This document shows, in pieces, positions 27,690 through 38,800 of a DNA stretch of 64,000 nt. The DNA comes from Aphelocoma coerulescens (Eukaryota > Chordata > Aves > Passeriformes > Corvidae). The notes below the pieces were generated by a model. The model made no database searches. It saw only the letters and a program-made list of their open reading frames with translations, and was not told where the DNA came from. Position numbers and translations under genes: made by a program. The stretch lies in contig NC_091017.1 in NCBI RefSeq assembly GCF_041296385.1, positions 45,889,714 to 45,953,713 on the forward strand, given 5' to 3'. Within the stretch, counting starts at the first letter, position 1; each line of letters begins with the position of its first letter.

Positions 27690-28380
27690 TTGGTGGAAAA
27701 GGACCTGGAGGTACTGGATGACAGCTGGCTGAACATGAGCCAGCAGTGTGCACAGGTGCCAAGAAGGCCAGTGGCATCCTGGCTTGTGTCAGGTATGGCA
27801 TGGCCATCAGGACCAGGGCAGTGATTGTCCCTCTGTACTTGGCACTGGTGAGGCCACACTTTGAGTGCTGTCTTCAGTTCTAGGCCCCTCACTACAAGAA
27901 AGACATTGAGGAGCTGGAGTGAGTTCAGAGAAGGGCAGAAAAGCTGGTGAAGGGTCTGGAGTTCAAATTTTATGAGAAGCAGCTGAGGGATCTGGGGGTG
28001 TTTTGTGTGGAGAAAAGGAGGCTCAGGGGAGACTGGCTCTTTACAACTACCTAAAAGGAGGTTGTAGCCAGGGAGGGTTTTGTCTCTTCTCCCAGGTCAT
28101 AAGTGACAGGACAAGAGGAAATGGCCTCAAGCTGTGCCAGGAAAGGTTTAGACTACATATTAGGGGGGAAAAAAATTACAGAAAGATGTAAAGCATTGGG
28201 ACAGGCTGCCCAGGAAAGTGGTGGAGTCACCATCCCTACAAGCATTCAAACAATGTGTGGGTATGGCACTTGAGGACACGGTTTAACAGTGAACATGGTG
28301 GTGGTAGCTCTAGGCTGGTGGTTGGAGTTCATCAATTTAAAGGTCTTTTCACGCCTTGATGATTCTGTGGTTCTATGATC
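27690..28380 (+). mobile_element. CR1 LINE, 5'-truncated 3' end with decayed reverse-transcriptase C-terminus
   Basis: CR1 is the dominant non-LTR retrotransposon of birds. The plus strand carries the typical end of CR1 ORF2: peptides such as [24 protein letters not shown] and [10 protein letters not shown], then [11 protein letters not shown], are readable. In-frame stops and at least one frameshift interrupt them. The stretch ends with GATTCTGTGGTTCTATGATC, the diagnostic CR1 tail. Like most avian CR1 copies it is severely 5'-truncated and cannot move. The 5' edge is approximate; sequence resembling CR1 ORF2 starts near GGTGGAAAAGGACCTGGAGG. Confidence 0.93.
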
Positions 28381-29001
28381 AGTGACCTCTCTCTAGGGTG
28401 CCTAGGATCCCAAAGGCCCAGCCTCAGGCTGATGTATCCTGCTGGGCAGTGACCTGGCTCACCTATGCTCATATAGGAGTGTTTCCAACAGGAAGATGAG
28501 CCAGCATGAGCAATGAGGGGAAGAGCAGTAGGGACATCCTATTTCTAGAGCCATCCTACCTGAACCATGGTGTTGCCCCAGGAGAGGAGATGTGTCCCTC
28601 AGATGGAGGTGCCCACCATGGCTCCCACTCCTCTTTGTACAACATGACCCTGCGGAGGCGACTGTAATGCTGCAAGACCCCGTATTTCTGGGAAGGGCAA
28701 TGGGAGAAGCAGAGACCTACAGCCCTGCTGGGTGAACAATGACCCATGGCCGTGTCCATGCCACTTCTGCCACACAGCCCTCTTGCTCACATCTCTGTAG
28801 AAATCCCCGAAGAGAAAGAGGCTTCAGAAGAGATAATGGGGTCTTCAGGAAAAGACAATGAGAGGATACAAGAGAGCAGGGAGGGGAGGAGGAGGCAGTA
28901 GTCAAAGCATACACCTGGAAATCACCAGGGGCCACTGCACTGTGAATCTACTGGTCAGTATTATTTTCAGAGTAGGGATGTGACTCTCAGTGGGATACAG
29001 T
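28381..29001. other. Intergenic between CR1 and solo LTR
   Basis: About 620 bp of mixed-composition sequence with no recognisable gene or repeat family. Confidence 0.7.
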
Positions 29002-29513
29002 TGTCAAAAATAGGTTAGAAACTGTTATACTGTTAATAGTAATATTGTTAAATAGTTAATAATTGTTATGTTAATAATGCATGTACTGTTAAAAGGTTTG
29101 GTTATTATATTATAAAAGGGGTACTGTGTTACACCTAAGTACAGTGCACGCCCCCCCAAGCAGCGAGCCAGCCTGGACAAAGTCCTTAAGGACCAATCAG
29201 TGCCTTAACCTTCATGCAAATTAAGGATCCAAACAGAGACCAATCCGAAGGAACAAAAACAGTATAAAAAGGGGGCATCCAGGTCAGTGAGGCATGCTGC
29301 TCGACCTTGAACATCGGGAACATCTCTGCTCTGAAGAAGATCCAGTGCCAGCTCTGCAGCATCCCACGATCGTCGCTGACCGGAAGCCCTCCTGCTCTGC
29401 TTCCCCGGACCATCGGTGTGCGCTCTACCCGCGGACCCCTATGCTTTAGGCCACATAATAAAAGCTGAAATCACTTTAGGACCGGGAGTGCGTTCCTATT
29501 TTTAATACGGTCA
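29002..29513 (+). mobile_element. Solo LTR of an unrelated endogenous retrovirus family
   Basis: The block has the organisation of a retroviral LTR: CCAAT boxes at 29193 and 29240, TATAAAAA at 29263-29270, and AATAAA at 29457-29462 about 190 bp downstream. It opens TGTCAAAAATAGG and closes CCTATTTTTAATACGGTCA, so the ends include an inverted AAAAATAGG. The first 120 bp are AT-rich with repeated TTAATA-type motifs. No primer-binding site, polypurine tract or viral gene is seen next to it. The boundaries are inferred, and no clear target duplication was found. Confidence 0.7.
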
Positions 29514-32500
29514 CCCTTCCTTTGCAGTCCCCAAAGTCACTGTCTGTGGGACTCCCTGGCTCAGAGGCTGTAGTCCAGCTGCATCAAGCCTACACAGGAA
29601 TTTCAGTGTACATACCACACATGTGCTCTGCAGTGATCTCTGGGTGACCAGGCACACTAGAAACAATTATGAAGCCTGTCCTATTCATAAGAAAATTACT
29701 CCAGTTAGCACGAAAGAAGCAGGGATTTTTAGCATACATACTCCCTAAACACTTTGAAAAACTTCAGTTTAGAACATGGTTGTCTGACATGCTCAGACTC
29801 CCCACCCTCCTTCTTACTCCAGTTGTTTTTCACCAAATCACAGGGAGGTTCTTTCCCCCTACCGTGTTTCCAGACAAGCTTCCTCTGGCCTTGCAGAGCC
29901 TGACAGGTAACAGACCTCGTACACAACCACACACTTCCTTTTCTCCCTTCCTTTCATCCCCAGACTTCAACATCCCATCACAAATTTGTTTTGCTGTCTA
30001 GGACTTTCTAGTCTCCCTGTCCTTCACCTCAGGGCAAGCCTCCAAGAACCGACCAACACTCTTAGTGTTTCCACACCTAATTAGCTCCTGGTTTTTCTCC
30101 TCTGGAAACTAGATAAGAAATGTTACAGTAACAAGTAGATTCACATAGACTAAGGCATTCATGATATGGCTGTTACAGTGTGATGTCTCCAGTTGTCAAA
30201 GAAACATTTCTTCTCCATCAGATTAAAAAAAAAAAATAAAAAAATCCATATCCATTACAATTAAGTACAGTCAGTCAGCCTTGAAAAAAGAGAATACACA
30301 GAAAACAAAATCCTGGCATCTGAATGTGAAGCTCTTAAGCAAAACTTGTCAGTGCTTCAAGAACTAAATATGAAAACTGTACCACAAAACACTAGATGCA
30401 TTATTAGTAGTATCTTTAATAACAGGAAAAAATATTAAAGTGCCAAATTGTTTACAACACAAAATTAAAATTTTAATTTTAATCAGTCCTGTTTACCCAG
30501 CAACATTCTGATTAGCAGTCAGAGTTGATTGAACAGTGGAGGAAAGGAAATGCTCTCACAAGATACGCCACATAAAAGACTTGTGCACGAGTCAACAAGC
30601 AGCAACAGCAGTTACACAGCCAGCTAAAGACTGTAACCAGGTCTCTGGCAAATCAAGACACAACTAAAGCACGGATTTGAATATATTTCGTTTCCTCTCC
30701 TTTGGTGCAGGGAGCCTTCCTGAATATTTGCATGGCAGAATTGAAGTACACATTAGTTTGAAACAATGGAGGAATAGGGAGGTACAGAACTGAGTAAGAA
30801 ATCCCGGGAAACCGTAGGCAATTGCTTCTTTATTATGCATATTTTGCTGCTGGAGCACATTATTCTCACTCTCCTCAGGGCAGGGTTTTTTTAAGAACAC
30901 AGTAAATAATGTCAACAACTAAAAATCCGGCAAATCGAGCTTGATTTTCTTTCTTTTGCCTCATATTTAGCAGGGGGAGTGCCCTAGCAGAGGCAAGAAT
31001 TTCCAGCACAAATCTTGAAGCGTACAACACAGAAGTAGCAGTTTCCCATTCCAACCCCTACTCCTTAATTCCTTCTAAAAAGAAAAAAAAAAAAATCAGG
31101 TAGATACGCAAAACAAATGACTGTAATTCATGTACCCTGTCACATATATCTCCGTTTTAAGTGCTGCCCTTCTGCTGCACACTTCAGAGAAAGATGGTGC
31201 CCTTCTCGTTCGTCATTCGGAGTGACAGGCAGCAGCCCTCCCGCCACAATTATCTGGTGGTGCCTTCCAGGCATGGAGCTGCCCAAGGCACTTTCCTCCC
31301 GGGATACGTCCTCAGTAGGGAAGGGGTTCAAAGCTCAGCCGCATCAGTGTCTTTGAAGCACTCAGACGACATAAACCCACTGCTCCTGAAGATGAACAAT
31401 GTTAGGAAGCAAGCTGCTGCGATTAAGCTCTTACACAAGAAAAAAAAAAAAAAAAAAAAAAATCAAATGCTGCACTCTTCCATAGCTTGATTAACCACAT
31501 GCTTCATTAAAGCTTTCACTGCTGTTTAACTGAGCTGTAAATGCCAGAAAGGCAGTGGTTTTTCTGAATGAGACAGAGACAGTTCATGATTTTTAATTTT
31601 TTTTCCCTTTCCTTCCCCTCCCCCCCTCCCAATTTTCTTAAAAACCAGAGAAAGTAAACAGGTGCATTAAGTGTAAAAGGAAGGGAATGTGGATTTAAAG
31701 GTTTCAAGTAGGGTTTCTTAGACTGTCAGCTCTGTTCAACGCTTTTGCACTGTGCCTTTCAGTAGTTCCCAAGGCTAAGAACATGAAGTAGATGCAGACT
31801 AAGCACTTGAAACAAGTTTTACCCCTCTGTTCTCAAATCAGAGAGAGTTTTACATTAGATAAATCTGGATTTTAAAGGAAAGGGAGATATATCTGCTAAA
31901 AGAAGCTATAGTAGTACAAACCCTTTGAGCCATCACCACTGAAGAGAGAAAGAGTTGGTACCTCACACTTTTAGCCCTCTATTATATAAATCCTTTTCTT
32001 ACCCACAACTGAGAAGAAACAGCTACAAATAAATGGCCTTTCTGCTGTGGTCACTTCTGTACTTCATTCTTAAGTGCTCCCAGTACAGCAGCAATCCAAA
32101 CCAACCCTGCTGGATTACTAGAGCACTGCTGGCTGCTTCTTTATGAGTCTCATGCTGCTCCACAGCCGTTTCCTGGCTCCCTAAAGCCCACCTGCTCCCC
32201 ACAGCCCCAGCTGCAGCTCATAAACTTATCCCAGGCACCAGGTGAGAATTAGCCCCAGCCCCCTGCAATTGCTGCTTCAGGGCATCAGGTGAGGCCTCTG
32301 TGTTTGTCCCACCTCACTCACTTGCATAAAGACTCCCATATTCCAGCTTCAGAGAGAAAAGCCAAGGGTGACAAGCCAGAATTTTCATTCATTTTGCTCA
32401 TTGTCAACAGCTTAAAATCCCTGCAAGATTAATTTTGTTAGCTGATGAACTACTGCAGCTTCTGGAGCTAGGAGCTCTCAGGCTAAGCAATGCAGAGCTA

Positions 32501-33192
32501 TTGCCAGTGTTATCACAGGCTATTTGAGAAATCCGAACAACTGTACCGGTCGCAGCATGCTTTTTGTTATCTTTGAGAAAATATTCCTAATAGACAAAGC
32601 AATAAAATGCAGTCAGTGATCAAAGCTTCAAAGATGCAATTATGCTTTTACTCAGTATGCCAGCCTGTGAACCCACCCTTTCTTAAATGAAATTTATGTA
32701 AATAAGACTGCCAGTTCCTTGGGTTTTCTGACAAGGGGATGGACTAATACTTGTAAGGAAAATCTAGATTCTGGCAGGATTTAGATTTAAGACAGTTAAA
32801 TTGAACTGGATAGGAATTCAGCATTTTATTGAACGTGACTTCTTCCTCCAGTTAATGGTTCCAAAGTAACTACCAAAGTGCTCCCCAGAGTCTCCTTTCA
32901 GGTTGCTGTACCAGGTTTTTCAAGCAATCCCTACTGAAGCCTGAGCCTGCAGTCACCTCCCCCTCCCTGGCAGTCTGGGGGGCAGTTTGCCATGGGAGTG
33001 GTGCTGGCAGCCACAGACGGATCTGTGCAGTTTCACGTGGCTGAACCATCAGGGATGAAGAGCCAAAGGTTCAAAGTCCAGCTGAGCAGTGGCTGCAGGA
33101 ATGAGTTGATGGAAACTTGATGAAGTCCTGCACGCAGAACAGAACAACTCCCAGCTGGCTGAGTGGCCAGTGGATGGAAAGCAGCTTGGAAG
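29514..33192. other. Intergenic, no gene seen
   Basis: Unique AT-rich DNA with an A23 run at 31440-31462 and a C-rich/T-rich tract near 31595-31630. No coding exon was recognised. Confidence 0.75.
31440..31462. repeat. Poly-A run, 23 bp
   Basis: An uninterrupted run of 23 A. No processed pseudogene could be recognised upstream of it. Confidence 0.9.
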
Positions 33193-33237
33193 AACAGGAT
33201 CCACCTGGATCCTTGCATCCAGGGGGTGGATCCTGTT
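33193..33237. repeat. Strong 18-bp hairpin with GGG bulge
   Basis: The left arm AACAGGATCCACCTGGAT pairs fully with the right arm (33217-33237) apart from a three-G bulge at 33222-33224. The loop is CCTTGC. The outer 13 bp and inner 5 bp are perfect. Flanking bases do not extend the stem obviously. Its function is unknown. Confidence 0.9.
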
Positions 33238-34199
33238 GCAGTGTCTGTGTCACAGAGGATGAACATTGGAATGGCTGGCCAAAAAGGCTGCAGGATCTCT
33301 GTTCTTGGAGACACTGACCTGGACAAGGCCTGAGCAACTGGATGGAAATTTTAAGTCCACGGTGCTTTCAGCAAGCGGTAAGACTAAATACCCTCTAGAA
33401 TACCTTCCAGTCCAAATGGTTCTATTCATCTCAAACTTCAGATTCAGCAGCAGAAATACAGTTTATTGTATTTAACTGTTTTCTTGGTTACCTCTATTAA
33501 CCGCTCTTTATTTGGATGTCAGAGCACTATCTCCTGAAGCATTAAAACAAAACCAAAGAAAACCTGAAAAGTGTAGAGAGTTCTGCACATGCACAGAGTA
33601 AGGATCAAAACTTCTTTAAGATTTGCTCTAAAGCATTACCCTCGAACTAAGCACACGCTGTCTCAAGAGTTGTGCACATGCTTTTTCCCTTTCCATAAAT
33701 TTGCCCTGGAAATTAGAATCCACTAACTGGCCTGAGTCAGCTGACCATTGCTCTGATATCTTGTACGTGTGCCTCTATCAGATCAAAACCTGATCAGGAG
33801 AACTCTTAAAATCCTATCCTTTTCTCCAGTACTGCTTTTTTGTTACACAACCAGGAAAGTCCGGGGGGGGGGGGGGGGGGGGAAATGTTTATAAAAGAAA
33901 AATTACTTTCCTAAAAACATCTGTACATTGTTCAAAAAACTTTTCAAGTTTTTATGCACATTATATATTCACAGTATCCAAGGCCAAACACGAGACACAT
34001 AAAGTAACTTGAAAAACAATGCATGTACATTTTAAATTTGAACTTAGATTAGCAATTATATACGAAGAAAATAGCAATTTTCTGCAGTTTTCTGCAAAAC
34101 CCCAAAATTCTGCTTCTTCTCTCCCCTCTGTCCTATTGTCAGACACATATAAGTCAAAATGCTTCCAATTACTAATTCAGACCAAAGAAAAAGATGTGC
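33238..34199. other. Intergenic downstream of DCTD, with G20 run
   Basis: No gene seen. It includes an uninterrupted G20 run at 33863-33882. Confidence 0.75.
33863..33882. repeat. Poly-G run, 20 bp
   Basis: Twenty consecutive G on the plus strand, able in principle to form a G-quadruplex. The exact length may be a sequencing or assembly estimate. Confidence 0.85.
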
Positions 34200-35744
34200 A
34201 TAAACTGTCTTAGTGACATTTTATTAAAGTAATTTTTCAGGTTTCATGCTCCCTCCCCACACATATGTGCAAATTTCTTCTTCTGGCACTAATCCACAGA
34301 ACAATTTTGACATGGAAAACAGTTGTAGGAAAAAGAAACTCTGAAATTATCTTACAGTGATCCCTTTAGTGGTCAAATGGTTCATGAAAATTATACTTTA
34401 TGTAATATCACAACTGCACAAAATATGCTTTCCATATGATTGCAAAAACAGCAGCGCTCTGGAGCCAAGTGCATGACTTAATATTATAATAATGAGTCTA
34501 CTTCAGTGTAGTGGATTTTAATAAGACTTTAATAATACTGGTATGAAGCCAAATTACATAATGTCCCAAAATATGAAACAAAGCTTTTGTAGAGAAAATA
34601 AAAGCTCATTGAAGTATAACCACATTAAAAAAAAACCCAACAGCAAAAACAACAAAACAAACAACCACCAATGTTATCTAAACAAAGCCATTAGGCATAT
34701 TTAATTTTTAAAAATCAAATTAGAGAAAAGGAACTCAAATCTATTCCCAGATCTCAGGATAAAATTAAAAAGGATATTATTTTAGGCAACATTAATGAAG
34801 ATGGAGGTACTATGTCAGCACTGGGAAACAAGCTAACACCATAATTACATCTTTTGGCACAGATATGGATATGGGTTGAGTATCTCCAATTTCTCTCAAA
34901 GGACAAAAAATGATTCAGATACCTTACAGGTGGAGTTTAAAACTGAGCTATGTTGATTATCTAGAAACAGCTTAGACCAATAAAATTATTTTCTTCTACA
35001 CGTGGAAGCAAACTCAGTGCAAGAGTCACAGAGGTAAAGAGCCAAATTATTTACTCCCTTAACCCCCTTCAGTTCTAGAGTCTTGGGGAAAACAAGCATT
35101 TGAAAGCACCTGTAAAGCATGGATAATTCTCAGAACAGCTTCCTCTCTCACCCCTCCCCAAGTATGGCAATGTCAGATAGCAATTAAAAGAAAAATCAGA
35201 ATTTCATTTGTTGGGTAACAAGCAGAATGCCACACATTCTTAAGGCTGTAAACCCTTTTAAATATTAGTGTTATGCTAGTTGGAAGATTAGCATTTGCAT
35301 GGATAACATTTTTTGTTCTTTATTAGGATCAACTTTAAAGATTCACATATCCAACAGAGAGATCAACATATATTAGCATATTCCAATGTACTACTGGTTA
35401 CAAATACCACTGTTAAACTGAGTCTAAACCTCTGCTGACAGCCCATCAGAGCATGTGGGGATGAATACAGGAAGAATCAGAACAGTTTTCTTTACATATA
35501 TTGTTTCATCTACGTGTCTCCACTTTTTAAGCAGTTTTGATAAAGGCATAAAAAATTTTTAAGTAGATTTAGATTCCACATGACAAGATGAACTAAGGGG
35601 GACATTTTATGCCTTGGATTTCTTATAAGTCTACTTTAGCTACAGGAACCATTAAAAAGTTGCAAGTAACTTCAAGATGAAAGGCATTAGCAGCTTTTTA
35701 GAAAAGGATAATCACACTCTTCTAAAGACATAATGAGCCATAAT
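34200..35744 (-). other. Probable DCTD 3' UTR region
   Basis: The sequence downstream of the DCTD stop is AT-rich and non-coding. Two AATAAA hexamers on the minus strand could end the transcript: one at 35324-35319, giving a UTR of about 0.43 kb, and one at 34225-34220, giving about 1.5 kb. The second is followed on the minus strand by a T-rich stretch with TTTGGTCTG, which resembles a downstream element. The true cleavage site cannot be fixed from sequence alone. Confidence 0.5.
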
Positions 35745-35823
35745 TCACAGAAGCTTTTGACTTGGTCTGCTGTTAATTGAATCAAAGTCGATGATGATCT
35801 TGTTACACTTTGGCTTGAATTCC
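35745..35823 (-). CDS. DCTD: DCTD coding exon 6 with stop codon
   Basis: It completes Arg164 and encodes [18 protein letters not shown] then RPSQKLL before TGA at 35747-35745. The C-terminal [13 protein letters not shown] is characteristic of vertebrate DCTD and shows that the gene ends normally. The acceptor is TTTCTTTTTAG. The 3' UTR continues toward lower coordinates. Confidence 0.97.
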
Positions 35824-38800
35824 CTAAAAAGAAAGAAAAATACAGATACTAGTTAGTGAGTAGTTAAAACATTTTGCTTGCTTTAGTTCCAGCTAAATTT
35901 TTGAAGGAATAAAAAAATCCCAAAAAACACATCCTTGGATTCTCATAGTTTTCTTCTCTATGGGAGCCAATTATAGTGCACCACACTGAGAGAAACCCAG
36001 ACAAGAAAGACTAAGACAAAAAGACACATGGGGTGGGTTACCCTGTACATTCTTCAGCTATTGGAGTTTATAAATCACCCAGCAGTCATAGGACTTTTAA
36101 CAACTTAGCTGCAGGTGGTGGCATCATGTTACCAGCTCTGGGAGTTTTGTTCATATATATTAATATTTCAAATATTTAAAATATATATTTAAATATGTAG
36201 ACACAGATATAGGAATCCAGAGAAATATTTAAATATACTGTATATGTATGCATATAAAAAAGATTTTTGGAATAAATTTTGATAATATTGATACTTTGAT
36301 CAATTTTTTCCTGCCAAGTTTTTCTAAAACATTTTCAAGCTTTGTGTCAGCATATTAAAATATTTTTTGTGCAAGGGGAATAGATCACATTATGCTATAC
36401 TGGGTAAAACTAGTTAAGAGGGAATAATTTAAAAATTGTAACTTTAGAACTCAAAAATTAATACTGCCACAAAATGTTTCCTTTTATTATCATTAGAGCA
36501 TCTGCTACAGCAATTAGCATGGAAGGTATATGGGGACTGAGCATATATTTTCCAGTCTTCCAGTAAACAAAAGATTATGCAAATAGTGTGGATTTAGTGC
36601 CTAATTAAGTTCTGCAGTTCAGTTCAAGAGATTCATTAAGTACCACCTACATCCTTAGCAATCGATACAAGGATAAGTAACAGTCAACACAGGAAAGTAC
36701 ATGCTGCTGACCACAGAAACTCTGAATGCTTTATTCAGAATAGCAATCTGAAAGGCAAGAAACATTCCTCACCCCGGAAAAGTTACAAGATCTGACTTGC
36801 AAGAGAATGATTTATGCTTCTTAGTCAAATAGTCTTAGTAGGCAGGAAATACACTGAAGGACTAAAACTGAATTTCAAGTACTGCTTTGTTTTTCCATGG
36901 ATGTTTCTTAGCCCAGTAGGTATCTTTCATCCTAAAATTTTATCTGTCAGAATTGTTATGTTTGCAAATTTTTCAAAGTCTTTATATTAATATTGTAAAA
37001 CTTTTTAGAGTTGCAAAGCCTCCCTGACTACATAATTAGCCTCACCCACAGCATGTTACTCCTAGCTGTTGAACAGATTGTCTTTAGGTATCTCTGTCAG
37101 TGTCTTTAAAAACCCCACCCTTGAAACATTTTTGAGATTATCATTACTTTAAGGCAAATATTCCAAGTCTTTTCTCACAGAAAAGCTGACCAAAGAAGGT
37201 GAACAGCTATAGGTACCAAGAATTAATTACGGGCAGCTTGTTGGACACCTTCCCAAATTGACTGCAACAAAAAGATACTGAAGTTTCAATAAGGATGGAG
37301 TAATCCACAAAAACAATAACAACAAAAAGATCAGTTGGTTGTTTCAGTCCAACTTATGATCACAGGATAATTCAGGTTGCAAGGGACTTAAAGGTCATCT
37401 AGCCCAACCTCCTGCTCAAGGCAGGGTCAATGAGGACTATCCTGAGTACGATGTAACAAATAACCACCCCCTTTGCAATTTCACTTGCATTCCAGGAACA
37501 AAATGAGTGATGGACATTTTCTCATACAAACATCACGAAATTGAACTTTAACCATACACTAGACAAAAGAATGGTGCAACAGTCTGTCAGCCCAGTTCTT
37601 CTACAGAGCAAGCCATCTACAAACACTACAGAGGAATAAAATGCTACATGACTCAAAGAAGAAAAACATTTGCCCTAAAGTTGGTCTCTCTCACACCCCC
37701 CTTTTCTTCCATTCCCCAGTAAAAATCAAGTTAATTCAAAGCTCTCTCACCTATATATAATACCTGCCAAATCAAACATCCGCCGTGCAGCTGTCATTTC
37801 TGTAGTGTCATGATACTTGTCGGACATGAAAATAACTTCCTTTATGCCTAAAGAAGTCACATGGAAAAAATGTTAGAATTGCACTGAAAAAAGCCAGCAA
37901 TGTCTGGTGCACAAAATCAGAAGAGGCAGCATTCATCCACATGCTCTACAACTCCTTGGTACACCTCTACTCATAAATGTATGCTGTGTAAAATTGCTGA
38001 GTGATCTTTGCCTAAATCACTTAGGCAGGGGAGAAATACAAAGGCTTCAAAAGAGAATTCACAAGTGTTTCACAGCTGATCATCCTCCTGTGTTTGCCAG
38101 ACAGCATGAATAGCAATGCATTGCAATTTAGAGCTGATCTAAGTGCATAAGGAAAAGGATGAGTGACTACATTGAGAACAAGCAGCCACTCTACCTTGAA
38201 GACCATTTGATTTTGATTCTGTAAGTAAGAGAATTGTATGAAGCACAAATGCAGAATACCATTATCTTTCCCTCTTCATCCATCTTGATTTCAAACCATA
38301 CTGAACCAAAATAAAGAAGCATTCTGTTTGCTGCTTTCTTCCTATATTCCTGTGGCCATTAGTAGTGAGAGACACTTCCCAGAACAGCAATCCATGCTGG
38401 GACTGCATGACTTCACTCAATGAGCAAAATATATGCTACTTTAAGCAGAGATTTTTACACAACTGAAGCCTGCTGTAGATACTGCCTAATCTCAAAAAAG
38501 GAGACACATTTAGGCCAGCACACTTGCTGCAGTGGCACAGATTTATAATAATTGTAATGAAAGACATAATTAAAGGAGGATCATAGAAATCTTATGACAT
38601 TTATGAGCAAAGATATTTTAAAATCTTCAAATATCTACCATGCATCACATTCAAATTAAACTTTCATGTATATACTCCCAACAGACCTTTTTTCATGCAG
38701 AAGTTTATTTCTTTCTGCCCTACTCTATTCAGTGTGCTAGAGCACAGTAAAATTGACAGTAATTATATGCAAAGCCTGTGTTGTTCTTTGGCAGCTCCTG

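Noticed and set aside
27653..28191. Separate host genes suggested by frames on both strands near 27650-28190
   Set aside because: The plus-strand peptides are fragments of the CR1 reverse transcriptase C-terminus, and the minus-strand frames are their shadows.
31161..31490. Processed pseudogene ending in the A23 run
   Set aside because: The 109-codon frame upstream has no recognisable parent gene, and no target-site duplication was seen.
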